Part shown: positions 15,707 to 23,809 of the stretch, in pieces | Layout: each line of letters starts with the position of its first letter | Numbering within the stretch: position 1 is the stretch's first letter | From: DASUVM01 sp036378955 | Lineage (GTDB): Bacteria > Patescibacteriota > Saccharimonadia > Saccharimonadales > Saccharimonadaceae | Reading direction: 5' to 3' | DNA length: 64,000 nucleotides | Assembly (NCBI GenBank): GCA_036378955.1 | Contig: DASUVM010000005.1 | Location: 1-64,000 of the forward strand | The notes under the pieces: model-generated | Databases searched by the model: none | The model's input: only the letters and a program-made list of their open reading frames with translations | What the model was told of the DNA's origin: nothing | Program-made: the position numbers and the translations under genes

Positions 15707-16534
15707 TTATGGCAGCCTCGATGAGCCTGTCAAACAAAACAATCCTTCTTTTGATTGTTCAAGAAACCCTTCTGCTTGCAGAGCTGCCATTACCATAGGC
15801 AGGCGCTTGTCAGCCATCTGTTCACTGAGCACCTCGAACGAAAGTGCTTGCGTATGTAACTTCTGCAGCACGGCACCACGCAATTGCCTCAATGAACCCT
15901 CGAACTTTGATTGCTTTTTGTAATGATAGGAGCGTTGAATATTATTACCAACGGCTGCCTTCAGGTATGTGCCGTAATCCATCAACGCCCAATACCATTC
16001 CCGGGGATTGGTGGTGTCGATTGTTTGTTGAAGCAGCGCTTTTATCTCGTTGTCGCTCACATCACTACGGTCATTAAAAAAATGATGAATATAAACACTA
16101 CGTACGTTAGTTTCAATAAAAATAGCAGACTTGTTAAACGCATAGGCCAAAATAGCACCGGCGGTGTTCGGGCCGATACCAGGCAAAGCCTCGAGTGATG
16201 GCTGGTCACTCGGCACTATGCCGCCATAATCTTCACTTATCTTTTGTGCCGCCAGGTGTAAAAACCGCGCCCGTCGGTTATAGCCCAGCCCCAGCCACAT
16301 ATCCAGCACTTCAGCTAACGATGCCTGTGCCAGGCTTTCAAGGGTTGGAAATGTACCCATAAACTGCTGAAACTTTGGTAACACTCTTGCAACCTGAGTT
16401 TGTTGGAGCATTAATTCACTCACCAGAATAGCATACGGTTCAATGTGCTGGCGCCACGGTAACTCATGGCGACCATTGCCATGATAGTAGGCGAGCACGA
16501 CCGTCTGGAATGAATGCATTTGTTGGGCATTCAT
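15707..16534 (-). CDS. mutY: MutY-like A/G-specific adenine glycosylase lacking the Fe-S cluster
   Basis: 275 residues of the HhH-GPD superfamily. LPWRQHIEPYAILVSELMLQQTQV (catalytic Glu at 40) and the helix-hairpin-helix LPGIGPNTAGAIL are MutY-like. Two departures are clear: the catalytic Asp of MutY (D138 in E. coli, LDGNV) is Glu141 here (FIETNVRSV), and the four-Cys Fe-S loop is missing along with the MutT-like C-terminal domain. It should remove A opposite 8-oxoG, but substrate choice could differ. It overlaps the upstream envelope gene by ATGA. Confidence 0.8.
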   Translation of the reverse strand: MNAQQMHSFQTVVLAYYHGNGRHELPWRQHIEPYAILVSELMLQQTQVARVLPKFQQFMGTFPTLESLAQASLAEVLDMWLGLGYNRRARFLHLAAQKISEDYGGIVPSDQPSLEALPGIGPNTAGAILAYAFNKSAIFIETNVRSVYIHHFFNDRSDVSDNEIKALLQQTIDTTNPREWYWALMDYGTYLKAAVGNNIQRSYHYKKQSKFEGSLRQLRGAVLQKLHTQALSFEVLSEQMADKRLPMVMAALQAEGFLEQSKEGLFCLTGSSRLP

Positions 16535-17538
16535 TCTTCGGCCACCTTCAGTTCCTTTTCACTATTGGTGAGCTTTGAGGCGGCAGCGGCAATGTCATTG
16601 ATCAAATCGTCGATCGCTTGCAAGCGCAGCGGTGTTGTAGCTGGCTGCACGGTTGGATCTTCAGCCGGAATACTGCCTGCGGGGCCATAAAAATCATTCA
16701 AGCTTTTTGTTACTCTTTGTTCTAAAAAATCTGCGATTGCCCGGCGATTACACCCAACACTAAAACCCGTAGCTTCACTGCCCGGCGCAAATGTCAGCCA
16801 GGCGGCAATTTCAGGTGGTTCGGCAATGTACATCACTTTATTTTTGTATAAAAAACTAAATCTTAACCGAGTTATCGCGTTGGCTTTGTCGGCTGTCTTC
16901 GCAATTGAAGCAGCAATGCGCACCGGCTCAACCGCCTCTGCCGATTGAAATGTCAACAAGCCCGGCTGCCACGCTTGTCGCCTAATAGATGCCATAACTT
17001 CTTCTACGCTAAACCCCTTGCCAAGTTTGCCTTCGACAACCTCAAACTCTTGCAGCTTTTCGTTGTATCGAATAGTTGCGTTCACCGGAGGTACAAATTC
17101 GTTACCGAAGGATAGTGCCAGGAAGCGCATAACAGATTCACGGTTATAATGAACAATAAGTGGTGTATTAAGCGGGCGCCATAACTGCGCACCTTCTGTT
17201 AGATTGCGCCGTAAATTGTAAGCATAAGCTGCGGTTTTTGGAGCATCAAGAGTTATCCCTAATGCAGCTGCCGAAGTGGTGACGGTTTTTGTCGGTGAAA
17301 TAAATTGAAACCGCAGTTTTTGAAACTGCTTTTTCGCAATTACCTCAAGTTCAGGCAGTGTTTTATGCCCCGCCTCAGCCGATGCCAGCTGCACGTTAGG
17401 CAACGCATGGGCGTGATAAAACATGCCCAGCCAAACAATAGCCACAAAAACGGCAACCATAGTGACAAGCATAAAAAAGGGCTTGAAAGACCGGCTTTTG
17501 GGCGGAATAAATACCGGGATAGTTCTAAGAGGTCGCAT
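16531..17538 (-). CDS. Membrane-anchored PG-binding (YoaR/VanW-associated) protein
   Basis: 335 residues: cytoplasmic basic start, one TM helix (FFMLVTMVAVFVAIVWLGMF) and a large outer domain. The stretch FVPPVNATIRYNEKLQEFEVVEGKLGKGFSVEEVMASI fits the putative peptidoglycan-binding repeat (PG_binding_4) usually found before VanW domains; a VanW domain itself is not evident. One more copy may lie in residues 65-130. First gene of the operon that contains mutY. Confidence 0.65.
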   Translation of the reverse strand: MRPLRTIPVFIPPKSRSFKPFFMLVTMVAVFVAIVWLGMFYHAHALPNVQLASAEAGHKTLPELEVIAKKQFQKLRFQFISPTKTVTTSAAALGITLDAPKTAAYAYNLRRNLTEGAQLWRPLNTPLIVHYNRESVMRFLALSFGNEFVPPVNATIRYNEKLQEFEVVEGKLGKGFSVEEVMASIRRQAWQPGLLTFQSAEAVEPVRIAASIAKTADKANAITRLRFSFLYKNKVMYIAEPPEIAAWLTFAPGSEATGFSVGCNRRAIADFLEQRVTKSLNDFYGPAGSIPAEDPTVQPATTPLRLQAIDDLINDIAAAASKLTNSEKELKVAEE

Positions 17539-17607
17539 ACATAAAATCGAAAATTATTAAAAAGCTCTGCTACCATAATACCCGATAGAGGCTGCTTATA
17601 AATTATG

Positions 17608-18234
17608 TCATTTTGTTATAAGTGCAAGCTTTTGCAGAAAAGCCCGAGCGCCGCTATTGAGGCCGGTCTCGGCTATCCTCGCCCTAACATAGGCTGGTTC
17701 AATCTTCACCGCCGCCGTTAAGGCTTGGGCATCAGCCGCATCGAACTTACCTTGCTCTTGGCCACGGCGCATAAAGGCCTTGATAAGAATCGTATCAAAC
17801 GGGTGGGCTAAATAAACAGTCGTTGCAGCAATTTCAAAAATCAGGCGACGCTGGCAGGCTACATCTGTTAAATAGGTCGGGAATATTCCTTCACTGGTTT
17901 TAAAACGCGAGTGGCTCATAATGTCAATGTCAACACTATCGAGTGTTAATGTGAGCGTGCTCGCAATATCTTCAAGCCGTTCGCCATCACTAGCGACAAC
18001 CAAAAAGGCCTTGTTACTGCCTCGCTTTGCCTCTGGCAATAGCACTGCTAGTTTCTCAAAATCGTCATTATGTACAATAATGTCGAGGTCAGTCGGTGTA
18101 CGATTGGCCGTTAAAAATGCCACCTCTGAGCCAGCAAAAATAGCCCAACGAATTTGCGTCTCGTTCATACGTTGCAATAAGCCTTTGACAGCTGGCTTCT
18201 CTGTTAGCAGCGACTTAACGGCCTCCATACGCAC
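17608..18234 (-). CDS. Nucleotidyltransferase-fold protein
   Basis: 208 residues. AGSEVAFLTANRTPTDLDIIV has the polymerase-beta-type pattern: G35-S36 followed by D49-x-D51; a third acidic residue may come from SVDIDIM. This places it in the broad NTase superfamily (MNT/AbiEii/tRNA-CCA relatives). Substrate unknown. It overlaps the HAD gene by 20 nt (14 nt if the second Met is used), in an operon of three enzymes acting on phosphate esters. Confidence 0.7.
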   Translation of the reverse strand: MRMEAVKSLLTEKPAVKGLLQRMNETQIRWAIFAGSEVAFLTANRTPTDLDIIVHNDDFEKLAVLLPEAKRGSNKAFLVVASDGERLEDIASTLTLTLDSVDIDIMSHSRFKTSEGIFPTYLTDVACQRRLIFEIAATTVYLAHPFDTILIKAFMRRGQEQGKFDAADAQALTAAVKIEPAYVRARIAETGLNSGARAFLQKLALITK

Positions 18235-18844
18235 CGCTTACTAACTGCTTTGTTTCTTGAATTATCTGCACCGTATTTACCGCAAGTATTGTTGTCATTC
18301 CCAGCTCGCGGGCTGGCACCAAATTTTTTTCTTGGTCATCAATAAAAATACAGTTCTCGGGCAAACACTGGGCAGCTTTTAGCGCAAGTTGGTATATTTC
18401 AGGCTCAGGTTTGCAAGACCCGACTTCACATGAGAGTATTTCGGCGTCAAACCCCTCGTATCCTGCCAACTCCCTAATGCGTGCCGCACTGGTCGGTAAG
18501 ATATTCGAAAACACCACGGCTCGCAAACCAAGGCCTTTCACATATGTAACCAGTTGCTCCATTTCTGGCAACACATCGGCACCATGCCATTCCCGCCAAA
18601 TAGTATCTTGAAACTCTTTCGTGAAGGTAACACCCAAACTAGCACCGACCTGATTCCAAAAGGTACTGTTGTTAACTTTACCTCGTAGGAAATCAGGGAT
18701 GGCTGCATGGAGCGCAGAAACAGCATCTGCTTCACTAACGGCATATTCTTGCGGCAGCCGGTTCATAAGCCAGCCAAATGGGCGCGTGTCATTTTTGCCC
18801 ATGACACCTTCCCAGTCAAAAAGTACCGTCTTGTATTCAGCCAT
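18215..18844 (-). CDS. HAD-superfamily hydrolase, subfamily IA-like
   Basis: 209 residues with motif I FDWEGVM (D10, but Glu12 instead of the usual second Asp), motif II VFSN (S113), the Lys in SCKPEPEIY (K145) and motif IV IFIDDQEKN (D169, D170). It should remove a phosphate from a small molecule; the DxE variant may lower phosphatase activity or shift it. It overlaps genes on both sides by 20 and 8 nt. Confidence 0.85.
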   Translation of the reverse strand: MAEYKTVLFDWEGVMGKNDTRPFGWLMNRLPQEYAVSEADAVSALHAAIPDFLRGKVNNSTFWNQVGASLGVTFTKEFQDTIWREWHGADVLPEMEQLVTYVKGLGLRAVVFSNILPTSAARIRELAGYEGFDAEILSCEVGSCKPEPEIYQLALKAAQCLPENCIFIDDQEKNLVPARELGMTTILAVNTVQIIQETKQLVSGAYGGR

Positions 18845-19370
18845 GATAGATCACCTTTCTTACCTCTGTTAAGTCGTTCTCAGGAACCGCCTGGCAAAGT
18901 TGGGCTCGTTCTTCGTTATTTTGAATACCAATTCCATAGCGGTGATTATATTTATAAAGCGTAACGTGTAAGGCTGGGTCTGGCAACTGTTGTAATTGAG
19001 AAAAATGCAATCGTATACCCTCAAATAATTCATTTATACCGTTCAGCCTAGCGGTTACCACAATTGAGCGAGCACCTTGATGTTCGCAGCTATAAAGCTC
19101 AGCACCAAAACGATGAAACGATATGCCGTGCGATTGCACAAAATCTTTTACAAATTGACGCAGCGACTGTTCAAGTGAATGGTCCGCCGCCAACGCCGTT
19201 ATGCTTGGAATACAAAGTACACTACAATGTAGCTCTTGCTTCGGCTCAAACACAACACTCCGATAAGTGAGGGGTGGCAATGTCAGCGTCGGTAATTGCA
19301 GCATAACATAGCCAAGCCCGCCAGCGTCGTAGCAAATAGTGTCAGTCCACCACTCTAGAGTGTTACTCAT
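18837..19370 (-). CDS. 2H phosphoesterase-like protein (2'-5' RNA ligase/CPDase fold)
   Basis: 177 residues from ATG 19370, chosen because a TAGAAT box (19378-19383) ends 7 nt before it; ATG 19379 is the alternative. Two H-x-S/T motifs, LHCSVL and LHVTLYKY, lie 87 residues apart and are each preceded by a hydrophobic strand, which is the mark of the 2H superfamily. Members open 2',3'-cyclic phosphates or join 2'-5' RNA ends. First gene of an operon with a HAD phosphatase and an NTase. Confidence 0.7.
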   Translation of the reverse strand: MSNTLEWWTDTICYDAGGLGYVMLQLPTLTLPPLTYRSVVFEPKQELHCSVLCIPSITALAADHSLEQSLRQFVKDFVQSHGISFHRFGAELYSCEHQGARSIVVTARLNGINELFEGIRLHFSQLQQLPDPALHVTLYKYNHRYGIGIQNNEERAQLCQAVPENDLTEVRKVIYHG

Positions 19371-19419
19371 GAACTTCATTCTAACAAGAAAGGTTTATTT
19401 TGTTACAATCAAATAGTTT

Positions 19420-21183
19420 ATGGCAATTGAAACACTGAAGTTATTCTGGCGCGCCACTTGGCGCTATAAGTGGCTGCTTATTTGGAGCGAAGTTGGTGGC
19501 ACCCTTTTTGTGCTGGCCAATGATATATTGGGCCCGCTCATTATCAGCCAGGTGATCGATAAGCTCACCAGCAATAACCTGGCAGAATTAACTTTTCATG
19601 ATTTTTTGCCGCTGATCATTATTTTTGCAGCAGTGCGAATTTTATATATACTTTCGAGTCGCCTCATGATGCAAGCCCATATTCGCCTTGAGCCAAATGT
19701 TATTCGTGATCTTGAGAATATAAGCTTTCAGAAGCTACAGGGCCATAGCCTAGGGTTTTTTGCCAATAACTTTAGTGGTGCACTGGTTGCTAAGGTAAAT
19801 CGCCTCACTAATGCCTACCAGCGATCTATCGAGACACTGCTTGGCGATTTCGGGATGCTGGCTCGTCAATATCTGATTGTAATCGGCATTCTTTTCTTTG
19901 TGAATTGGCAGATTGCCACTACTTTTTTGGTGTGGACGATCATTTTTTGCGGTTCAATTGTATTCATGCATCGGCGCAAAATGCGGCATTCTAAGGCAGC
20001 CTCGGCGGCGCAGACTCGCGTTACCGCTCGGCTAGCCGATAGCATGGCAAACGTGTTAACAGTGCGCTCGTTTGCCCGCTCGAAAGAAGAAACTGCTTAT
20101 TTTCAAGCTTTAAGTCAAGAACGGCGAGATCTGCGTTTTTATACCTATCGAATTGGTGACCGTATTCGGTTATACAAATCAATTTGGATTGTCGCTATGG
20201 AACTGACCGTTCTTTATTTTTCAGTTCGCTTCGGGCTTGACGGCACCATGAGCATTGGCTCAATTGTGCTCGTGCAGCTCTATATTCAGCGCCTGCTCGG
20301 AACACTTTGGAACTTTGGCCGGTTTATGGATCGTATCGAAGAAGCCTTAGCCGATGCAGCTGAAATGACAGAAGTTATCAATCATCCGCATGAAATAACC
20401 GACCCTGAACAACCTGAAAAAAGTAGAATCAAAACTGGTGCAATTGCGTTTCATGATGTCAATTTTCAATACAATGATGCCAAAAAACATACGCAGCTTT
20501 TCGAGCATTTTAGTGTCACTATTTCAGCCGGCCAGAAAGTCGGGTTGGTCGGGCCATCGGGCGGCGGCAAGACAACCCTGACGAAACTTTTGCTCAGGTT
20601 CATGGATATTCAAAAAGGCAGCATTAAAATTGACGGCCAAGATATCAGCGCCATCAGGCAAGACGACCTGCGCCAGGCAATTGCCTATGTTCCACAAGAA
20701 CCGCTGCTGTTTCACCGCTCAATTTACGAAAACATTGCCTATGGCAACCCAAAAGCCAGCAAGAAGCAAGTGATCGATGCTGCCAAAAAAGCCTATGCCC
20801 ACGAATTTATTTTAGAATTACCGGTGCAATATGACACCATTGTTGGTGAACGCGGCGTGAAGCTCTCGGGCGGTCAACGGCAGCGTATTGCCCTGGCCCG
20901 AGCCATTTTAAAAGATGCCCCGATTTTAGTGCTTGACGAAGCCACTTCAGCCCTCGATTCTCATTCTGAGAAGTTAATTACCGCCGCACTCGATAAACTA
21001 ATGGCCAATCGCACCACTATTGTGGTTGCCCATCGCCTCTCAACCATTCGACGCATGGATCGTATTTTGGTGCTAGCCGACGGTAAAATCATTGAAGACG
21101 GCCCGCATCAAAAGCTCGTCAAGCAAAAAGGCCTCTATGCCGAACTTTGGTCGCACCAATCAGATAATTTTCTCACCGGGTAA
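19420..21183 (+). CDS. ABC exporter, fused permease-ATPase
   Basis: 587 residues. Six TM helices in the first ~310 residues, then an ATPase domain with Walker A GPSGGGKTT (~377), Q-loop YVPQEPLLF, signature LSGGQRQRIALARAIL (~482), Walker B ILVLDEATSALD (~502) and H-loop VVAHRLSTI. One half-transporter, so it works as a homodimer (MsbA/LmrA type) and exports a lipid, drug or peptide. Single-gene unit. A TACAAT box ends 10 nt before the ATG, so the leader is very short. Confidence 0.93.
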   Translation: MAIETLKLFWRATWRYKWLLIWSEVGGTLFVLANDILGPLIISQVIDKLTSNNLAELTFHDFLPLIIIFAAVRILYILSSRLMMQAHIRLEPNVIRDLENISFQKLQGHSLGFFANNFSGALVAKVNRLTNAYQRSIETLLGDFGMLARQYLIVIGILFFVNWQIATTFLVWTIIFCGSIVFMHRRKMRHSKAASAAQTRVTARLADSMANVLTVRSFARSKEETAYFQALSQERRDLRFYTYRIGDRIRLYKSIWIVAMELTVLYFSVRFGLDGTMSIGSIVLVQLYIQRLLGTLWNFGRFMDRIEEALADAAEMTEVINHPHEITDPEQPEKSRIKTGAIAFHDVNFQYNDAKKHTQLFEHFSVTISAGQKVGLVGPSGGGKTTLTKLLLRFMDIQKGSIKIDGQDISAIRQDDLRQAIAYVPQEPLLFHRSIYENIAYGNPKASKKQVIDAAKKAYAHEFILELPVQYDTIVGERGVKLSGGQRQRIALARAILKDAPILVLDEATSALDSHSEKLITAALDKLMANRTTIVVAHRLSTIRRMDRILVLADGKIIEDGPHQKLVKQKGLYAELWSHQSDNFLTG

Positions 21184-21256
21184 AACCTCTTAGGTCTTGT
21201 CGGTAAGTCTAGCCATATGCACGAATTAAGACACCTTTACGCCACAGCAAAGCCAA

Positions 21257-21658
21257 TTACGTGCCTTTTCTGTCGAAATCTTCAGTGCAATGCTCTTCGA
21301 GCCAAGCAGTTATTTCTTCAACAGAAAGACGATCAACAGCTACTTTAACCGCGAAATCTTCGAGTTCGCCACTTTGCGCCCCATAAATCATACCGTTAAT
21401 GCTCAAGAAGGTTAAACCTGCTAACATTGCCGTCCGTTTGTTGCCATCCATAAAAGGGTGGTCACCAATGATATTGCGTATAAACACAGCCGCCTTTTCA
21501 AACAAAGTCACATAGAGTTCTTTGCCAAAGGCTGTTTGAGTTTGGGTGGCAATTGCTGATTCAAGTCGCCCTAGGTCACGAAGCCCTTCCGATCCGCCAG
21601 TTTGGCGAATAACCAGAACATGTAACTCAATAAGCTGCTCGACACTTAGCACCTTCAT
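21257..21658 (-). CDS. doc: Doc-type Fic toxin
   Basis: 133 residues, one Fic/Doc domain with the complete motif HPFMDGNKR (67-75) followed by TAMLA. The N-terminus LSVEQLIELHVLVIRQTGG is typical of Doc, which phosphorylates EF-Tu when not neutralised. The catalytic His, Asp and Arg are all present, so it should be active. The start overlaps the antitoxin stop (ATGA). Confidence 0.93.
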   Translation of the reverse strand: MKVLSVEQLIELHVLVIRQTGGSEGLRDLGRLESAIATQTQTAFGKELYVTLFEKAAVFIRNIIGDHPFMDGNKRTAMLAGLTFLSINGMIYGAQSGELEDFAVKVAVDRLSVEEITAWLEEHCTEDFDRKGT

Positions 21659-21879
21659 CTTTTTGCGAGGTTCTTAAAGTCTTGTCGGTAGCTTTTCAAT
21701 ATCTGCTTAGCGGCAGAAATTACCTTTTCGTCTTCAATTGAGGTAGGTTTACGAACAGAACGCACCGTTACTTCAACTTCGTCACCGAAAGTAATGTTTT
21801 GACGTTTCATTTCTTTTGCCGGAATGGTAACACCACCGCTTGAACCGATTTTGATGACTTTTTGAATGCTGTGAATCAT
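21655..21879 (-). CDS. AbrB/MazE-type antitoxin
   Basis: 74 residues. KVIKIGSSGGVTIPAKEMKRQNITFGDEVEVTV is a swapped-hairpin AbrB DNA-binding domain; the C-terminal helix (SAAKQILKSYRQDFKNLAKR) likely covers the toxin. It replaces the Phd antitoxin normally paired with Doc. The ATG is 6 nt after a -10 box that is inside a perfect palindrome, a good candidate operator for self-repression. Confidence 0.9.
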   Translation of the reverse strand: MIHSIQKVIKIGSSGGVTIPAKEMKRQNITFGDEVEVTVRSVRKPTSIEDEKVISAAKQILKSYRQDFKNLAKR

Positions 21880-21881
21880 AG

Positions 21882-21914
21882 TTTTATTATAACAAAATTA
21901 TAATAAAATGTCTA
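21882..21914 (-). promoter_or_regulatory. Promoter and palindromic operator of the AbrB-Doc pair
   Basis: On the minus strand: TAGACA (21914-21909), 17-nt spacer, TATAAT (21891-21886), 6 nt, ATG. A perfect inverted repeat with arms TTTTATTATAA (21882-21892) and TTATAATAAAA (21898-21908) covers the -10 and spacer. A dimeric AbrB protein bound here would block RNA polymerase. Confidence 0.75.
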
Positions 21915-22072
21915 GTTGACCAGAATGTGTTGCCATAAAGTGTAGCTCACTATATAATTCAAAATCGTTTGGTGAAGTTCAAAAAGTCCGCCTGGTGGAT
22001 TTCTTGAATCGCTAACAACCAATACCTCGCGGCCAGAAGCACCTGGCCAACCGTGAACAAGAAAGGTTTCGT

Positions 22073-22291
22073 ATGCCAGAGAGAAACTGGGTGTGTACCT
22101 ACCCCATTGACGAGCCCGGCCCTTGTGAAAGAGCGGAGCCGGCCACCCATATGGTGCTCGTTCCTGCCGAACTCGCCCAGAGCGGCGAGAAGAGTGAGCT
22201 TGCACCGCGCGGAGATTGCCACCCAGGGCTAGTCAAGCAGGGTGTCACGGGAACATGGCTGGGGTTCGAGGATCTCCCCTCACATTTCTAG
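22073..22291 (+). CDS. Small unknown protein, 72 residues
   Basis: ATG 22073 follows AAGAAAGG by about 6 nt. The protein begins MPERNWVCTYPIDEPGPCERAE and has Cys and His residues that could bind a metal. The GC-rich composition resembles the other short unknown genes at 1722 and 11871. A good terminator follows at 22322. Real gene likely, function unknown; the minus strand is also open over part of it. Confidence 0.5.
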   Translation: MPERNWVCTYPIDEPGPCERAEPATHMVLVPAELAQSGEKSELAPRGDCHPGLVKQGVTGTWLGFEDLPSHF

Positions 22292-22321
22292 TACCCTGCT
22301 TACTACTACACGAGGTAACGA

Positions 22322-22360
22322 GCCCTGCTGCCGATTATTCAATCTGGCGGCAGGGCGTTT
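22322..22360. terminator. Terminator between the small gene and aspS
   Basis: GCCCTGCTGCCG pairs with GGCGGCAGGGC, followed by GTTTCACTTT. It lies between the convergent stops at 22291 and 22365. Confidence 0.75.
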
Positions 22361-22364
22361 CACT

Positions 22365-23675
22365 TTACGGCGCTAGGCGGTTAATATCGCGCGGAAAGAG
22401 CGAGGCCTCTTTGACATTTCTGAGCCCTAACATCTTCTGCGTCAGGCGCTCTAAGCCCATGCCGAAACCACCGTGTGGCGGCATGCCGTGCTTGAAAGCA
22501 TCGAGGTAATACTTAAAGCCAATATTCTCAGGGTCACCACCGGCCATACCACGCAACTGCGTCACCAGTTTGTCGTAGCGGTGCTCACGCATGCTGGCGG
22601 TGGCAATTTCAACACCGCGAAATAACAGATCAGCGCGTTCAGCCACCTGTTGATCATCGTCTTTAAACTTGTGATAAAACTTGGCACCTTCGCGCGGCCA
22701 CTCGGTGACAAACACAGCATCACTCTTCAGTTCCTTCTTGGTCCATTCACAAATCCAACGTTCTTCATCAGGCCGAAGATCTTTTTCGCCAACAGTGTTC
22801 GTACCAGTTGAGGCTGAGTATTTTTCGTGAATTTCAGCCATGGTAATTTGGGGGATTTGCTTGAGCATTAATGGCTTAGCGGCGTTCCAGATTTTTAAAT
22901 GAGTTTCGCCCTTTGTCCACACATCATCGATTACACTATTCATCAAGCCGCTCATCATATCAAGCAGTTCCTCTAGGTCAACAAAACCCATCTCGGCATC
23001 AATGTGCATAAATTCGGTCATATGACGAGTAGTAGCGCTTGGCTCGGCCCGATAAGTGGGGTTAATTTCAAAGCCGCGTTCAAACACGCCAACCATAATT
23101 TGTTTATAAAACTGGCCGCTTTGCGCCAAAGTTGCCTCTTTGCCAAAATAATCGAGCTTAAAGACCTCTGCACCACCTTCGGTTGCACCTGGTAGTAATT
23201 TTGGCGAGTTAAATTCGGTAAAATCTTGGCCTCGCAAATAACTGCGAGCCGCCTCTTTCACTGCAGCTTGCACCTTAAAAATCGCCTGTTCGCGCAGGTT
23301 ACGCAGGCCAACCACCCGATAGTCAAGTAATGTTTCCAGGTTTTCTGACTCATGGCTTAAGGGTTTATCAATTTCAATTGGCGATTCAAATTCAACGGGC
23401 ACTAACACCTCTAGCTTGGCATCGTGCAGTTCAGCGCCACCAGGGGCGCGCGGTTCTTCAACAACCTGGCCCTCAACTTTCAAAACAGTACCAATTTGCA
23501 AACCTCGTAGTTTTTCAACTTCAGTTTTATCTTTAATTACCACCTGCACCAGGCCACCACGGTCGCGCACGTTAATAAATGTTACGCCGCCTAGCAAGCG
23601 CTTTTTATGTAGCCAGCCTTTGACTTCAATCGACTCACTAATATGCTTGGCTACTTCGCTACTTAAAGTTCGCAT
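22365..23675 (-). CDS. aspS: Aspartyl-tRNA synthetase, archaeal-type
   Basis: 436 residues, far below the ~590 of standard bacterial AspRS because the bacterial GAD insertion is absent. OB-fold start VKGWLHKKRLLGGVTFINVRDRGGLVQVVI; class II motif 2 with YRAEPSATTRHMTEFMHIDAEMGF; motif 3 PPHGGFGMGLERLTQKML; end LFPRDINRLAP. The whole pattern matches archaeal AspRS. Such enzymes can be non-discriminating and also charge tRNA-Asn, needing GatCAB; gat genes are not in this window. AAGGAG precedes the ATG. Confidence 0.92.
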   Translation of the reverse strand: MRTLSSEVAKHISESIEVKGWLHKKRLLGGVTFINVRDRGGLVQVVIKDKTEVEKLRGLQIGTVLKVEGQVVEEPRAPGGAELHDAKLEVLVPVEFESPIEIDKPLSHESENLETLLDYRVVGLRNLREQAIFKVQAAVKEAARSYLRGQDFTEFNSPKLLPGATEGGAEVFKLDYFGKEATLAQSGQFYKQIMVGVFERGFEINPTYRAEPSATTRHMTEFMHIDAEMGFVDLEELLDMMSGLMNSVIDDVWTKGETHLKIWNAAKPLMLKQIPQITMAEIHEKYSASTGTNTVGEKDLRPDEERWICEWTKKELKSDAVFVTEWPREGAKFYHKFKDDDQQVAERADLLFRGVEIATASMREHRYDKLVTQLRGMAGGDPENIGFKYYLDAFKHGMPPHGGFGMGLERLTQKMLGLRNVKEASLFPRDINRLAP

Positions 23676-23712
23676 AGATTCTCCTTAGATTAGCAGATAA
23701 AAGACATAGTAA

Positions 23713-23754
23713 GGGCCGCTGGCACTTGCACTGTCTAATGCAAGCAACCGGCCC
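23713..23754 (-). terminator. Long hairpin between the CorC-like gene and aspS
   Basis: Outer arms GGGCCG (23713-23718) and CGGCCC (23749-23754), inner arms CTTGCA (23725-23730) and TGCAAG (23739-23744). It follows the minus-strand stop at 23810 and precedes the aspS start at 23675. Either a terminator or part of the aspS leader; the T-run is weak (CTTTTATC ~15 nt on). Confidence 0.55.
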
Positions 23755-23809
23755 GGCTATTGCTGTCGTTATTGCTGATTTGTTGCGTCATTAAAGCTAT
23801 TATAACACC

